Below are positions 53,616-62,257 of a stretch of 64,000 bases of DNA, one piece after another; position 1 is the first letter of the stretch; every line of letters starts with the position of its first letter. The stretch covers positions 424,600-488,599 of the forward strand of contig NZ_LR735018.1 in NCBI RefSeq assembly GCF_900009265.2. The letters are read 5' to 3'. Position numbers and translations under genes: made by a program. The notes under the pieces were generated by a model, which saw only the letters and a list, made by a program, of their open reading frames with translations, did no database searches and was not told where the DNA came from. The DNA comes from Planktothrix paucivesiculata PCC 9631 (GTDB lineage: Bacteria; Cyanobacteriota; Cyanobacteriia; Cyanobacteriales; Microcoleaceae).

Positions 53616-53951
53616 TTAGTATAAAGAGCTACTGGGTTTGTGGACGATGAAGCTTAACACTTGGCACTGCTTCACGTTGTCAAAACCCATGACTCGGATA
53701 TAGCATTTGGAGTTTTCTTGGCGGCAAGCTTGGACTTCATTCAACACTTCTTGAGAAGTAGTGGCATTGAATAAAGGCAGTTTCCACAGAGTCCAATAGT
53801 GTTGGGTGGGTTCAGAAGATTCACTAAATTCCACACCGGGGATATATCCTTGATCCAGAATATATTGGACTTGCTTGACGATTTGGGCATCGGTCAAGGG
53901 AGGAAGATAGGATAACGTTTCAAAACGACGTTCTTTTGGTAATGTCCGCAT
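53616..53951 (-). CDS. rbcS: RuBisCO small subunit RbcS
   Basis: The 111-residue protein is a form IB small subunit: [18 protein letters not shown] at the N-terminus, [19 protein letters not shown] in the middle, and [19 protein letters not shown] near the end. Eight copies cap the L8 core and raise catalytic efficiency. It is third in the rbcL-rbcX-rbcS operon, 65 bp after rbcX. Confidence 0.98.
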   Translation of the reverse strand: MRTLPKERRFETLSYLPPLTDAQIVKQVQYILDQGYIPGVEFSESSEPTQHYWTLWKLPLFNATTSQEVLNEVQACRQENSKCYIRVMGFDNVKQCQVLSFIVHKPSSSLY

Positions 53952-54016
53952 TGTTGTTTCTGAAGTTAAATCGACTAAAGGTTAATAGGCGATCGCGGTG
54001 GTCATCATGCTTGAAC

Positions 54017-54421
54017 TCACCGCAGGTCGGGGTTTGGTTCTGAGTCCGCTTGTAATTCTATCTCCGGGTTAGATTCAACACTACTCAGTTGCGTAATTCG
54101 TTCTAAATACTGACGTCGATAATCTATATTGGCTTTTTGAATATTTTCACGAACCATTTCTGGCAAATAATCGGCAACTTCTTGTACGAGATGTTCCCGT
54201 ACCGTCATAATCCGAAACGCCATCTCCTGATTTTCTTGGAGCATTTCTCCCAGATAGGCTTCTCCGTCCTGAATTTTCCCGGTTGAGGAAAACCCACTCA
54301 GCCAGATAGCTTGTCCAGGGTTCGTTTCCCATAGTTGATCCGTGATAATCCTTACAGCCTGATAGGTCAGGTAACTTGCCAGCACTTTTGAGGTCTGTTT
54401 CGCAACTTCTTTGATGTCCAT
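54017..54421 (-). CDS. rbcX: RuBisCO assembly chaperone RbcX
   Basis: The 134-residue helical protein contains the RbcX signature KQTSKVLASYLTYQAVRIIT and QLWETNPGQAIWLSGFSSTG, and the FRIMTVREHLVQEVADYLPEM helix cut as FRIMTVREHLVQEV. RbcX dimers clamp the C-terminal [12 protein letters not shown] peptide of RbcL during L8 assembly; that peptide is present in the RbcL encoded here. The gene sits between rbcL and rbcS, the usual position in beta-cyanobacteria. Confidence 0.97.
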   Translation of the reverse strand: MDIKEVAKQTSKVLASYLTYQAVRIITDQLWETNPGQAIWLSGFSSTGKIQDGEAYLGEMLQENQEMAFRIMTVREHLVQEVADYLPEMVRENIQKANIDYRRQYLERITQLSSVESNPEIELQADSEPNPDLR

Positions 54422-54543
54422 AGGCTGACTCTAACCCTCTTGATTATGGATTTAGATTTTAGATTTTGGATTGAGTTGTAACCACAACTGACCTGATTTG
54501 TCAAGTCTGACCCAAAATCCAAAATCCTCAATCTCCAATCAAT

Positions 54544-55974
54544 TTAGACGGTATCCATCGACTCGTACTCAAACTTGATTTCTTTCCAGAGTTCGCAAGC
54601 AACGGCCAGTTCAGGAGACCATTTGCAAGCTTCACGGATGACGTCGCCGCCTTCACGGAACAGGTTACGACCTTCGTTACGAGCTTGGACACAAGCTTCC
54701 AGGGCCACACGGTTAGCGGTAGCACCAGGAGCATTACCCCAGGGGTGTCCGAGGGTTCCACCACCGAACTGTAAGCAGGAGTCATCGCCAAAGATTTCCA
54801 CCAGGGCGGGCATGTGCCAAACGTGAATCCCACCGGAAGCCACGGGCATCACACCAGGCATGGAAGCCCAATCTTGGGTGAAGTAGATCCCACGGGAGCG
54901 ATCAATTTCAATATGATCTTCGCGCATCAGGTCAACGAAGCCCATGGTGATGCCTTTTTCGCCTTCGAGTTTACCGACGACAGTACCCGAGTGCAGGTGG
55001 TCACCACCAGACATCCGTAAGCATTTGGCCAACACACGGAAGTGAATCCCGTGATTTTTTTGACGGTCAATCACAGCGTGCATAGCACGGTGGATGTGAA
55101 GTAACACGCCATTACGACGACACCATTTTGCCAAGGTGGTATTAGCAGTGAAACCACCGGTCAGGTAGTCGTGCATGATGATCGGGGTTTTGATTTCCTT
55201 AGCGAATTCAGCCCGTTCCATCATTTCTTCGCAGGTGGGGGCGGTCACGTTTAAGTAGTGGCCTTTGATTTCCCCAGTTTCAGCTTGAGCTTTTTCGATG
55301 GCTTCTTGAACGAACAGGAAGCGATCGCGCCAGCGCATAAAAGGCTGAGAGTTGATGTTTTCGTCGTCTTTGGTGAAATCTAAACCACCGCGCAGCACTT
55401 CATAAACGGCGCGACCGTAGTTTTTCGCAGACAGACCGAGTTTGGGTTTAATCGTACAACCGAGGAGAGGACGACCGTATTTGTTTAATTTATCCCGCTC
55501 AACGGTAATCCCGTGAGGAGGGCCTTGGAAGGTTTTCAGGTAAGCGATGGGGACGCGCAAATCTTCTAAACGCAATGCCCGCAGAGCTTTGAAACCAAAC
55601 ACGTTACCGACTAAAGAGGTCAGTAAGTTGGTGACAGAACCTTCTTCAAACAGATCCAGAGGATAGGCGATGTAGCAAATATATTGGTTATCTTCGCCGG
55701 GAACGGGTTCGACTTCATAGCAACGACCTTTATAGCGGTCGAGGTCAGTCAGCAAGTCCGTCCATACCGTTGTCCAAGTTCCAGTGGAGGATTCAGCAGC
55801 AACAGCAGCACCCGCTTCTTCGGGGGGAACTCCAGGTTGAGGAGTCATCCGAAAGGCCGCCAGAAGATCTGTATCTTTTGGTGTATAGTCAGGCGTGTAA
55901 TAGGTCAGTTTATAGTCCTGTACACCAGCTTTATAGCCAGATTTGGACTTCGTTTGTGTTTGAGAGTAAGACAT
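54544..55974 (-). CDS. rbcL: RuBisCO large subunit RbcL (form IB)
   Basis: The 476-residue protein is a full-length form IB large subunit. Visible landmarks: [21 protein letters not shown] with the catalytic Lys, [17 protein letters not shown] with the carbamylated Lys of the active site, [37 protein letters not shown] (loop 6 Lys), and the C-terminal [12 protein letters not shown] bound by RbcX. It catalyses CO2 fixation in carboxysomes. The ATG follows AGGGAGAT. The long AT-rich leader upstream suggests regulated transcription. Confidence 0.99.
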   Translation of the reverse strand: MSYSQTQTKSKSGYKAGVQDYKLTYYTPDYTPKDTDLLAAFRMTPQPGVPPEEAGAAVAAESSTGTWTTVWTDLLTDLDRYKGRCYEVEPVPGEDNQYICYIAYPLDLFEEGSVTNLLTSLVGNVFGFKALRALRLEDLRVPIAYLKTFQGPPHGITVERDKLNKYGRPLLGCTIKPKLGLSAKNYGRAVYEVLRGGLDFTKDDENINSQPFMRWRDRFLFVQEAIEKAQAETGEIKGHYLNVTAPTCEEMMERAEFAKEIKTPIIMHDYLTGGFTANTTLAKWCRRNGVLLHIHRAMHAVIDRQKNHGIHFRVLAKCLRMSGGDHLHSGTVVGKLEGEKGITMGFVDLMREDHIEIDRSRGIYFTQDWASMPGVMPVASGGIHVWHMPALVEIFGDDSCLQFGGGTLGHPWGNAPGATANRVALEACVQARNEGRNLFREGGDVIREACKWSPELAVACELWKEIKFEYESMDTV

Positions 55975-56512
55975 ATCTCCCTTAAAGCTCCCTTTGTTTA
56001 GGAATCGATTATTTTATGCACTGATTGGCAATTGATTAAAATAGTATCAACAAACGAGTCATTGCAACGTTGAATCTTTTTAATATTTTTATAACATTTG
56101 TTTATATTTCTTCTTGTTTTGGAACATTTGCCTTAGATCCCCGTGTTTTTTCCCCTTACATACCACTAAAATGACTTTTTTATATTAAGTCTTATGAAAT
56201 AAATTCTGGTTAACAGAATAAGTGGTTTTACTTAACTATTTTCTAAAATTTAGACTGCATAATCATAGTCCGTTGTCAAGCAAAACATTATCACTAATTT
56301 CGTATTTCAAATTTAAAGTTAGACTAGGGAAATTCAGTCTTGTCCCCTTCAGATCGGTAACAGTTTTATCCCTGATTTTAATAGATAGTCTACAGTCTAT
56401 AGTAAATTTATTAACAATTGATTTAAGTGAATCATAATAAAACTGGGTTTTGCGTAGAACTGTTCGTTAAGATGGTTGTTAGCCCAATACCACTGACTGT
56501 TCACCGCCCATT
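55975..56512. other. rbcL upstream region and divergent spacer
   Basis: This 538-bp AT-rich gap separates rbcL (leftward) from the kinase gene (rightward). It contains a 17-bp near-palindrome ATTCTGGTTAACAGAAT at 56203-56219, a possible site for a LysR-type or other dimeric regulator. A 71-codon open frame from GTG 56222 lacks a ribosome binding site and is probably not a gene. Confidence 0.55.
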
Positions 56513-58258
56513 GTGACTTCACCCACCATCCATTGTATTAATCCTCAATGCTCCCATCCCTCAAATCAACCTTGGGGGAACAAATTTTGCCAGAGTTGTG
56601 GCGCTCCCCTACAACTGAACCAACGCTATATTCCCTTACACAATTTAGGAACCGGGGGATTTTCCCGCCTTTATACCGTCTGGGATCTCAAAACCCAAAC
56701 TGAAAAAGTCCTAAAAGTCCTGGTGGAACCCTCCCCCAAAGCCTTAGAACTCTTTGAACAAGAAGCGGCAGTTTTAGGTCAGTTACGCCATCCCGGAGTA
56801 CCTCGGGTGGAAGCCGATGGCTATTTTTATCTCAAAAAAGGCAACCGCTCAGAGGGCCATCTTCCCTGTTTGGTGATGGAAAAAATTAATGGCCCCACCC
56901 TACAGGAAATTTTGGATCAATACCCCCAAGGCTGTCCCGAAGACTGGGTGATCAGTTGGCTCTCCCAAGCCCTTGATATCTTACGAGAATTGCATAGCTA
57001 TCAAATTATTCATCGGGACATCAAACCCTCAAACATGATGTTAAGGATGACCCCCCCCTTAGGGATGAAAACGACCCAAGTTTGGGACACCCAATTGGTA
57101 ATGATCGACTTTGGAGGGGCTAAACAAATTGGCCCGGTTGCCCATAGCGATCGCGAAACCAGTCCTCGCAGTAGTACCCGCCTGATTTCCGCCGGATACA
57201 GTCCCCCAGAACAGGTCATGGGGGTGATGGTCGGGCCCCCATCAGATTTCTACGCCTTGGGACGCACCTGTATTCATTTATTAACGGGTCAATTTCCCGG
57301 AGATTTAGATGATGCTTATACCGGGGAATTGCGTTGGCGAGAAAAAACCCGGGTCAGTCCTGGGTTTGGTCATTTATTAGAGCGAATGGTGCAACTTGAT
57401 CCCCGTCAACGTCCCCAAACCGCTAAAGCCATTCAAACGGATATTTTTAGAATTATTCGAGAGAAAAAACATCCTCGACGGATGATATCGACCCATCAAC
57501 GGTTATTAGATAGTCTCACAACCACGTTAATTCAATGGAATCAAAGATTAATCCAACTGATTTTTGGACTAGGAAAATTAACAATACATTCTGTGCGGGG
57601 TTTAGTAGAAACAACTTGGGAAATTGCCTTAGCCGGAACGGGATCAATTGTGGGAACAGTAATTGGATCAATATTAGTTGATTTTTACGGTTTAGGCGAA
57701 AAAATCACTCTGGTTTTAGCCAAAGAATTACCCCAGATTTTACCGAATGTTCCCCTAAGTTTAGGCGCGGAAGTATTGGTTTGGGGATTAGCTGGATTAG
57801 GCGCCGGAATTGGATTAACCGATGCGGGAGGTTTCGGGCAACGTCGCCGTTATTGGTTAGCTGGGATCATGGGAATGTTAGGCTATATTGTGGGCGGAGC
57901 TAGTGAACAACTGATCAATAAGTTAGGGAATATAGGTCTTCAGGAATGGGAATTAGAATTGTTTAAGCAACTCCCTTTCGGAATAGCCGCCGGGTTAGTC
58001 ACTTTAGGTTTGGGATTACGCAGTGATCAACTTTTTCAGGGAATCTTTGTTTTATTAACCGTTACTACTGTGTTTTTTGGTTTTAATCAATTTTTGCCTC
58101 AAGGAATGTTAGAGTTTCCCACCCAAATGCAAGACTTTAATTTACCGCAATTTTGGGACAATTTAGGATTTATGGCATTACTTAGTGGCACAACTGCTTT
58201 CTGTTTGGGAATAACTCACTATTTCATTTTGCCCCTATTCCGATGGTTGAGAAATTAA
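56513..58258 (+). CDS. Zinc-ribbon Ser/Thr protein kinase with membrane domain
   Basis: The 581-residue protein starts at GTG with a zinc ribbon (CINPQC and FCQSC, residues 8-30). A complete Hanks-type kinase domain follows (about 40-320): glycine loop LGTGGFSRLY, Lys in KVLKVL, catalytic IIHRDIKPSNMML and DFGGAKQ. The C-terminal 220 residues are hydrophobic, with about six membrane segments rich in Gly (LAGLGAGIGLTDAGGFGQRR between helices). Cyanobacterial SpkB-like and related kinases share the zinc-ribbon head. The signal sensed by the membrane part is unknown. Confidence 0.9.
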   Translation: MTSPTIHCINPQCSHPSNQPWGNKFCQSCGAPLQLNQRYIPLHNLGTGGFSRLYTVWDLKTQTEKVLKVLVEPSPKALELFEQEAAVLGQLRHPGVPRVEADGYFYLKKGNRSEGHLPCLVMEKINGPTLQEILDQYPQGCPEDWVISWLSQALDILRELHSYQIIHRDIKPSNMMLRMTPPLGMKTTQVWDTQLVMIDFGGAKQIGPVAHSDRETSPRSSTRLISAGYSPPEQVMGVMVGPPSDFYALGRTCIHLLTGQFPGDLDDAYTGELRWREKTRVSPGFGHLLERMVQLDPRQRPQTAKAIQTDIFRIIREKKHPRRMISTHQRLLDSLTTTLIQWNQRLIQLIFGLGKLTIHSVRGLVETTWEIALAGTGSIVGTVIGSILVDFYGLGEKITLVLAKELPQILPNVPLSLGAEVLVWGLAGLGAGIGLTDAGGFGQRRRYWLAGIMGMLGYIVGGASEQLINKLGNIGLQEWELELFKQLPFGIAAGLVTLGLGLRSDQLFQGIFVLLTVTTVFFGFNQFLPQGMLEFPTQMQDFNLPQFWDNLGFMALLSGTTAFCLGITHYFILPLFRWLRN

Positions 58259-58313
58259 TAATATGAAATCCCTAAATGTTGGCTACACATCATTAATCAG
58301 GATCGGATGACTA

Positions 58314-58369
58314 TTAGACATCTCCGAAAATCCTCAAACGCCCTCTATCGCTACTTTTTGAGCCTCTAG
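58314..58369 (-). pseudogene. Possible 3' remnant of the tail-type gene beyond the IS
   Basis: Joining this sequence to the truncated gene at 59730, without the IS and one target copy, keeps the reading frame: after YICT it would read RGSKSSDRG and RLRIFGDV, then TAA at 58314-58316. The remnant is short and has no homologue I recognise, so an in-frame continuation by chance is possible. Confidence 0.3.
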
Positions 58370-59729
58370 TGGGACTTAAACAAAAATCAAGCCCAAATCA
58401 AGCCTAAACTTGCTTTGTAGGCTGCAAATACATCCCTATTATGTTGGAGCCACTCCACAAATCGAAAAGAAATCGCTGTGCGAAAGGCTTCAAGGGCATC
58501 AACAAATGTGTTTAAGGGTTTGTTCGCCCATCGACGTCTTAACCCTCCAGTTAAACTATGCCAGAGAATAAAAGTATAGGCACAAAATACCAAAATCCAA
58601 TGTCTGATTAAACTTCTTTTATCTCGGACTTGATATTCTTTCAGCCCCAACCAGCCCTTAGCTTCCCTGTAAAAAACTTCTATCCAATTTCTTTGTGAAT
58701 AGGTCGTTACTATCCATTCTCCTGTGGCTTTTGAAACCTCAACATTAGTCATTAAATAATCAATATCACTGGCTTGGTCGAAAGTGGCAGCATTCATGAC
58801 GATGGCTATTACTTTCTTCCCGGCATACTTTGATAATTCAATTTCTTGTGTTGCTACCCACACAGTTTTGGTTTTTTCTACTGGGAGTTGAATTTCACTA
58901 AAAGCTCCTTGGGGCAACGATTTAGCTAAATTATCTAATCGAGTTTCCTCTGTTTCATCTTCCCCTTTTTTGAGGATTACCTTTCGATTCTTAGCGACTC
59001 CCCCTATATATTTTAATCCTTTTTTCTCTAACTCTTGTAGAAAACTTGTGTTATTTCCATACCCGGCATCTGTTAGCACAATTCCCGGTCGATATCCTCT
59101 TTCTAAGCTCCTCTGTATTAATTCTAATGCTATTTCCGGTTTCTTTTTAAATTCCGGGTCAGCTTTTCCTAAGGGTAATGACTCGGCTTTTTGATATAAT
59201 TCTATATCTAATGGTAAGTTTTTTTTACCATCGTATAGATGGCTCGTTACTGCTACAATTCCATTGTCGGTTTTTCCGATTTCTCCGATGTATTGCCGTC
59301 CCACTCCCTCGGTAAAGTTCCCGCTTTTTCGATGTCCTGAATCATCAATAATTAGAGCAAATCCCCGACTAATCTGGGTTTGCCTACACTGATTCATTAC
59401 CTCCAGCCGACGCTGATTCAGTTTCATTGCTGACCAAGGAGCTTCGGTTAAAAAGTGGTGTAATCGGTGGTAAGTTACCCCTACGGCGTTATTCGCCATT
59501 TGCGACAGGTTTTTTCGCTCACTTTCTCCCAATAATCCCCCTAAATAGTTCCTAAATTCCCGTTTTTGGGCTTGATGGCCGAAAATATCGTCAAATCGAC
59601 CACACCATCTATCGAAGCAAGGGGGCATCGCTGCCGGGGTTGTCTCTTTCATGGGTTATTCTTTAACGTTATCTGCTTGCTCTATAATCATTATCATCTA
59701 TTTCCCTCCTTATTTTTGTTTAAGTCCCA
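58370..59729 (-). mobile_element. IS701-family insertion sequence, 1360 bp
   Basis: Both ends carry the same 18-bp terminal inverted repeat, TGGGACTTAAACAAAAAT at 58370-58387 and its complement at 59712-59729. The element encodes one IS701-type transposase. Flanks are CTAG on the left and TTAG on the right, a 4-bp target duplication of the family's length and type with one mismatch. It separates kinase-side chromosome from a phage-like block and interrupts the gene on its right. Confidence 0.9.
58387..59652 (-). CDS. IS701-family transposase
   Basis: The 421-residue DDE transposase carries the first catalytic Asp in ALIIDDSGHRKSG (about residue 103), the second in GIVLTDAGYGNNTSF (about 200) and the Glu in the C1 signature WIEVFYREAKGWLGLKEYQ (about 330), followed by YTFILWHSLTGG. 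Length is normal for the family and no frameshift is present, so the element may be active. The N-terminal PPCFDRWCGRFDDIF is typical of IS701 relatives. Confidence 0.93.
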   Translation of the reverse strand: MKETTPAAMPPCFDRWCGRFDDIFGHQAQKREFRNYLGGLLGESERKNLSQMANNAVGVTYHRLHHFLTEAPWSAMKLNQRRLEVMNQCRQTQISRGFALIIDDSGHRKSGNFTEGVGRQYIGEIGKTDNGIVAVTSHLYDGKKNLPLDIELYQKAESLPLGKADPEFKKKPEIALELIQRSLERGYRPGIVLTDAGYGNNTSFLQELEKKGLKYIGGVAKNRKVILKKGEDETEETRLDNLAKSLPQGAFSEIQLPVEKTKTVWVATQEIELSKYAGKKVIAIVMNAATFDQASDIDYLMTNVEVSKATGEWIVTTYSQRNWIEVFYREAKGWLGLKEYQVRDKRSLIRHWILVFCAYTFILWHSLTGGLRRRWANKPLNTFVDALEAFRTAISFRFVEWLQHNRDVFAAYKASLGLIWA

Positions 59730-60313
59730 TTAGTGCAGATATAAACGGCCCATTCCACAGCATCAAAATAATTAACTAAATCCCCGACTTCATAGTTCCC
59801 ATAAACCCAATTTCCTTTCCATTTCAATCCTGCCCCTGCTTCGCCTTTTTCTCCTTGAATCCCTTGAATCCCTGGTAAACCAATATCCCCCTTATCACCC
59901 TTATCACCTTTCTCTCCTTTAGCCGAATCATCATCAATAATAATTAGATTGCATTTAGGAATAGCACCAGCAACCGCACCGCCTTTATAACTTCCCAAAC
60001 TTAAAGGAACAAACTCGTCTCCTTCAACTAAATTTTCTTGAATGATTTGAAACTCAAGGGTTTTTATTCCATCTTCCCCATCAGCCCAAGTTAATAATTG
60101 AGAACTCCCAGTAGAAGTTGTTGGGTTAATTGGAAGAAAATCCAATTTTCGAGTCCCGCGACCCAGACTAGAAGCCGAACTATTTGTTACTTTTACCGAA
60201 ACTAATCCTGTATTTCCTTCAATTCTTTCAACACTAACTTTAGCTCCAATATAAGTTCCATCTTCTCGGATTCTAAACTCAGTTTGAGTGAAACTTAATT
60301 TCCCCGCAGCCAT
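59720..60313 (-). pseudogene. Calx-beta / collagen-like / carbohydrate-binding protein truncated by IS
   Basis: The 197-codon frame has an N-terminal Calx-beta-like domain (LVSVKVTNSSAS, GIKTLEFQIIQENLVEGDEF, NLIIIDDDS), a short collagen-like Gly-x-y run (GEKGDKGDKGDIGLPGIQG) and the start of a CBM5/12-like module (LKWKGNWVYGNYEVGDLVNY). The last three codons (GT and stop) lie inside the IS terminal repeat, so the natural C-terminus is lost. Collagen-like repeats with sugar-binding ends are common in phage tail fibres and surface adhesins. It is divergent from the ligase gene. Confidence 0.8.
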
Positions 60314-60375
60314 AATTTTACCTGGTAATTTGATAGTATTATCGTATCATAAAGTTGATTTTTAGGACAACAAAA

Positions 60376-60927
60376 ATGGCACTATCTTGTCAACTGGCAA
60401 ATACCTACTATCCCACCAAAAACTATGGGGTTTCGAGTTGGTGGAGTTCACCGAAACTTGATGGAGTACGGGGACTCTACTTACCAACAGAACAATCAAT
60501 TATTGTCGCTAATCCCTATACTTTAATTGAAAATAATCCCACGTCTATTCAAGCTCAGAATCAATTCAATAAAGATAACGGTCTATCCAATGAAGGCACA
60601 ATCCTCCGGCATCCTGATATTGCTTATTACGAGGGTAGAAGCAATGATTTATTGAAAGTCAAGAACTTTGAGAAAAACATATTTACTTGTACTGGTTTCT
60701 TTAAAGGTACTGGCAAATACTCTCAAAGCCTTGGTAAAATATCTGTTCAATCTAATATCCTTGGCGTTCCTGTAGCTGCTAGGGTTGGAAGTGGATTTAC
60801 GGATGCTGAACGTTTGGAGATTTGGAATAATCAATCAAACTATCGGGGACGACAGCTTGAAGTAATCCATCTTGGTTTTACTAAAACTCATTCAATTCGA
60901 CATCCGGTTTTTTCTAGGTTTATTTAG
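60376..60927 (+). CDS. ATP-dependent DNA ligase, internally deleted
   Basis: The 183-residue protein has ligase motif I SPKLDGVRG (adenylated Lys at about 27), motif IV EGTILRHPDIAYYEGR, motif V LLKVK and the OB-fold end (RVGSGFTDAERLEIW, then LGFTKTHSIRHPVFSRF). Only 46 residues separate the motif I Lys from the motif IV Glu, against about 134 in the compact Chlorella virus ligase, so motifs III and IIIa are absent. The deletion is in frame. The product is probably inactive for nick sealing unless a partner supplies the missing part. ATG 60376 is preferred over TTG 60355. Small ligases of this type are typical of phages. Confidence 0.8.
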   Translation: MALSCQLANTYYPTKNYGVSSWWSSPKLDGVRGLYLPTEQSIIVANPYTLIENNPTSIQAQNQFNKDNGLSNEGTILRHPDIAYYEGRSNDLLKVKNFEKNIFTCTGFFKGTGKYSQSLGKISVQSNILGVPVAARVGSGFTDAERLEIWNNQSNYRGRQLEVIHLGFTKTHSIRHPVFSRFI

Positions 60928-60957
60928 ATTTAATTAATTTAGATTCTAAAGGTTAAG

Positions 60958-60987
60958 AAGGAGCTACCATGAGGTCGGCTCCTTTTT
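60958..60987 (+). terminator. Intrinsic terminator after the ligase gene
   Basis: AAGGAGC (60958-60964) and GCTCCTT (60978-60984) form a 7-bp stem with a 13-nt loop, followed by T residues to 60987. Confidence 0.85.
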
Positions 60988-61041
60988 GCGTCAATCATAA
61001 GAACAGAATAATAATAGCATATTTATTTCAATTTATAAGAC

Positions 61042-61050
61042 GCTACCGCT
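61042..61050 (+). promoter_or_regulatory. Leader element copy 1 (GCTACCGCT)
   Basis: GCTACCGCT begins 40 nt before ATG 61082. It is followed by TTAATGAAGTTTATTT and AAAACCATG. A TATAAG hexamer lies just upstream (61035-61040). See the matching copies at 61417, 61770, 62218, 62875 and 63392. Confidence 0.7.
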
Positions 61051-61081
61051 TAAATTTAATGAAGTTTATTTATCTAAAACC

Positions 61082-61342
61082 ATGACTGAATTAAAGACTG
61101 AATTAGAAATGTATTCAAGTTTTTGTTGCTTTGAACAAGAGGCTATTGAATCGGCGCTCAAAGAGGCTGGGATTAATTATCGAATTGAACCATTGAATAT
61201 GGGAAGTGATGAACGACCCCTTGACTGTTTCAATCTCTTTACTGAACCTAATGATTTAGATTTACGTTCCATTGAGCTTGAAATTGTTCGCCAGTACCGT
61301 AAACAATTCAACCTTGAACACGCGGGTTTATTTGAGCTTTAA
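61082..61342 (+). CDS. Small protein of unknown function in the phage-like block
   Basis: An 86-residue acidic protein (MTELKTELEMYSSFCCFEQE...) with no recognised domain. Predicted mixed helix and strand: EAIESALKEAGINYRIEPL looks like a helix-strand unit. It starts at the first ATG after leader copy 1. No homologue family recognised; small size, codon pattern and neighbours point to phage or plasmid origin. Confidence 0.6.
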   Translation: MTELKTELEMYSSFCCFEQEAIESALKEAGINYRIEPLNMGSDERPLDCFNLFTEPNDLDLRSIELEIVRQYRKQFNLEHAGLFEL

Positions 61343-61416
61343 GCTGAATTTCAATCTAAATTCCAATCTGAATCTAAATAAATAATACTTTAAGCGCTAA
61401 TTAAGTTAATGACTTG

Positions 61417-61425
61417 GCTACCGCT
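61417..61425 (+). promoter_or_regulatory. Leader element copy 2 (GCTACCGCT)
   Basis: GCTACCGCT begins 41 nt before ATG 61458. The sequence between them repeats copy 1: TTAATGAAGTTTTTTT, then AAATCAATG. Confidence 0.7.
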
Positions 61426-61457
61426 TGAATTTAATGAAGTTTTTTTGAACCAAATCA

Positions 61458-61736
61458 ATGATTAGAATTCCACCTAAATTCGGTTCTAAAGTTCCTAAAC
61501 CTGAACCCGATAAATCCAAAGGTAGTGTTTTTGAAAGACTGAATGCAAAGCTTAAATGGGAACGAGAAAATATTGAACCCCATTTAAAAGATTTATTTCC
61601 TTTGTACCGTCACACTTGCATTATCTTCATGCCGACTGAGAACACTTTCTACTATACAGGTGCAGGTTATGGAAACTATGAGAATGGCAGAGATGATGAT
61701 TACAACAGAATTGGAGCAATCTTAGCTCAAATCTAA
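61458..61736 (+). CDS. Small protein of unknown function in the phage-like block
   Basis: A 92-residue protein (MIRIPPKFGSKVPKPEPDKS...) with a basic, Pro-rich start, a helical middle (VFERLNAKLKWERENIEPHL) and an aromatic/Gly-rich end (YYTGAGYGNYENGRDDDYNR). No domain recognised and no ribosome binding site is obvious; the shared leader element is the main support for the start. Confidence 0.55.
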   Translation: MIRIPPKFGSKVPKPEPDKSKGSVFERLNAKLKWERENIEPHLKDLFPLYRHTCIIFMPTENTFYYTGAGYGNYENGRDDDYNRIGAILAQI

Positions 61737-61769
61737 TTCAATTAAGCGGTAATTAGAATTGATGCTCTA

Positions 61770-61778
61770 GCTACCGCT
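61770..61778 (+). promoter_or_regulatory. Leader element copy 3 (GCTACCGCT)
   Basis: GCTACCGCT begins 41 nt before ATG 61811, followed by TTGTTGCTGTTTCTC and AAATCAATG. It moves the gene start 9 codons downstream of the longest open frame. Confidence 0.7.
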
Positions 61779-61810
61779 CAAAGTTGTTGCTGTTTCTCTT
61801 AACTAAATCA

Positions 61811-62158
61811 ATGAATACCATAACTTTTGCAGGAATTAAAGGTAAAGTTCTTAAATCATCTCCACATGGCAATTATTGGGTTGTCGAGCTTTGCGATCGC
61901 ATTACGATTGTGGGAACCAAAAACAATCAATTTAATTGGTCAGAGGCTCCTGATTTTAGTTCGGGATTTACCAGTTTTATTGCTTATATTGGTTCGACAA
62001 CCGAAGAACAATCAATCCTCTATGACCAAATTCAATTCTATGGCGGTCACATTCAGGAGTTCCGTGATTCTAAACGTAATCAACATTTTCCTCTTGAATT
62101 TAAAGTTAAAGAACTCTCTGTTGATAGTTTGTTGAACTTATTTAATGAACTTCAATAA
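61811..62158 (+). CDS. Protein of unknown function in the phage-like block
   Basis: A 115-residue protein (MNTITFAGIKGKVLKSSPHG...) rich in beta-strand patterns (NYWVVELCDRITIVGTKN, FTSFIAYIGSTTEEQ), ending with a helix (LSVDSLLNLFNEL). The start at 61811 is chosen from the leader element spacing, not the longest frame (61784). No family recognised. Confidence 0.6.
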   Translation: MNTITFAGIKGKVLKSSPHGNYWVVELCDRITIVGTKNNQFNWSEAPDFSSGFTSFIAYIGSTTEEQSILYDQIQFYGGHIQEFRDSKRNQHFPLEFKVKELSVDSLLNLFNELQ

Positions 62159-62217
62159 ATTCAATAACAAATAACAAAATCAATAATGTTACTCAAGGGA
62201 ATAACGTTATTGGTTTT

Positions 62218-62226
62218 GCTATTGCG
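62218..62226 (+). promoter_or_regulatory. Leader element copy 4 (GCTATTGCG)
   Basis: GCTATTGCG begins 40 nt before ATG 62258, which also has AAGGAT as ribosome binding site. This is the most diverged copy, sharing position more than sequence. Confidence 0.5.
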
Positions 62227-62257
62227 TTCAATTCTGTGCAAATTAAGGATAACACAA

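Noticed and set aside
56222..56437. 71-codon frame from GTG between rbcL and the kinase gene
   Set aside because: No ribosome binding site, composition like the surrounding AT-rich spacer, and no recognisable protein features.
58387..59652. IS element as cargo carrier (composite transposon)
   Set aside because: Only one copy is present and no second IS bounds the phage-like block inside the window.
60336..60344. Seventh leader element before the ligase gene (GTATTATCG)
   Set aside because: It lies exactly 40 nt before ATG 60376, but only about half of the positions match GCTAYYGC, so it may be chance.
62186..62257. N-terminal extension of the 62258 gene with a hydrophobic stretch
   Set aside because: The leader element and AAGGAT ribosome binding site both point to ATG 62258; the extension would be translated leader sequence.
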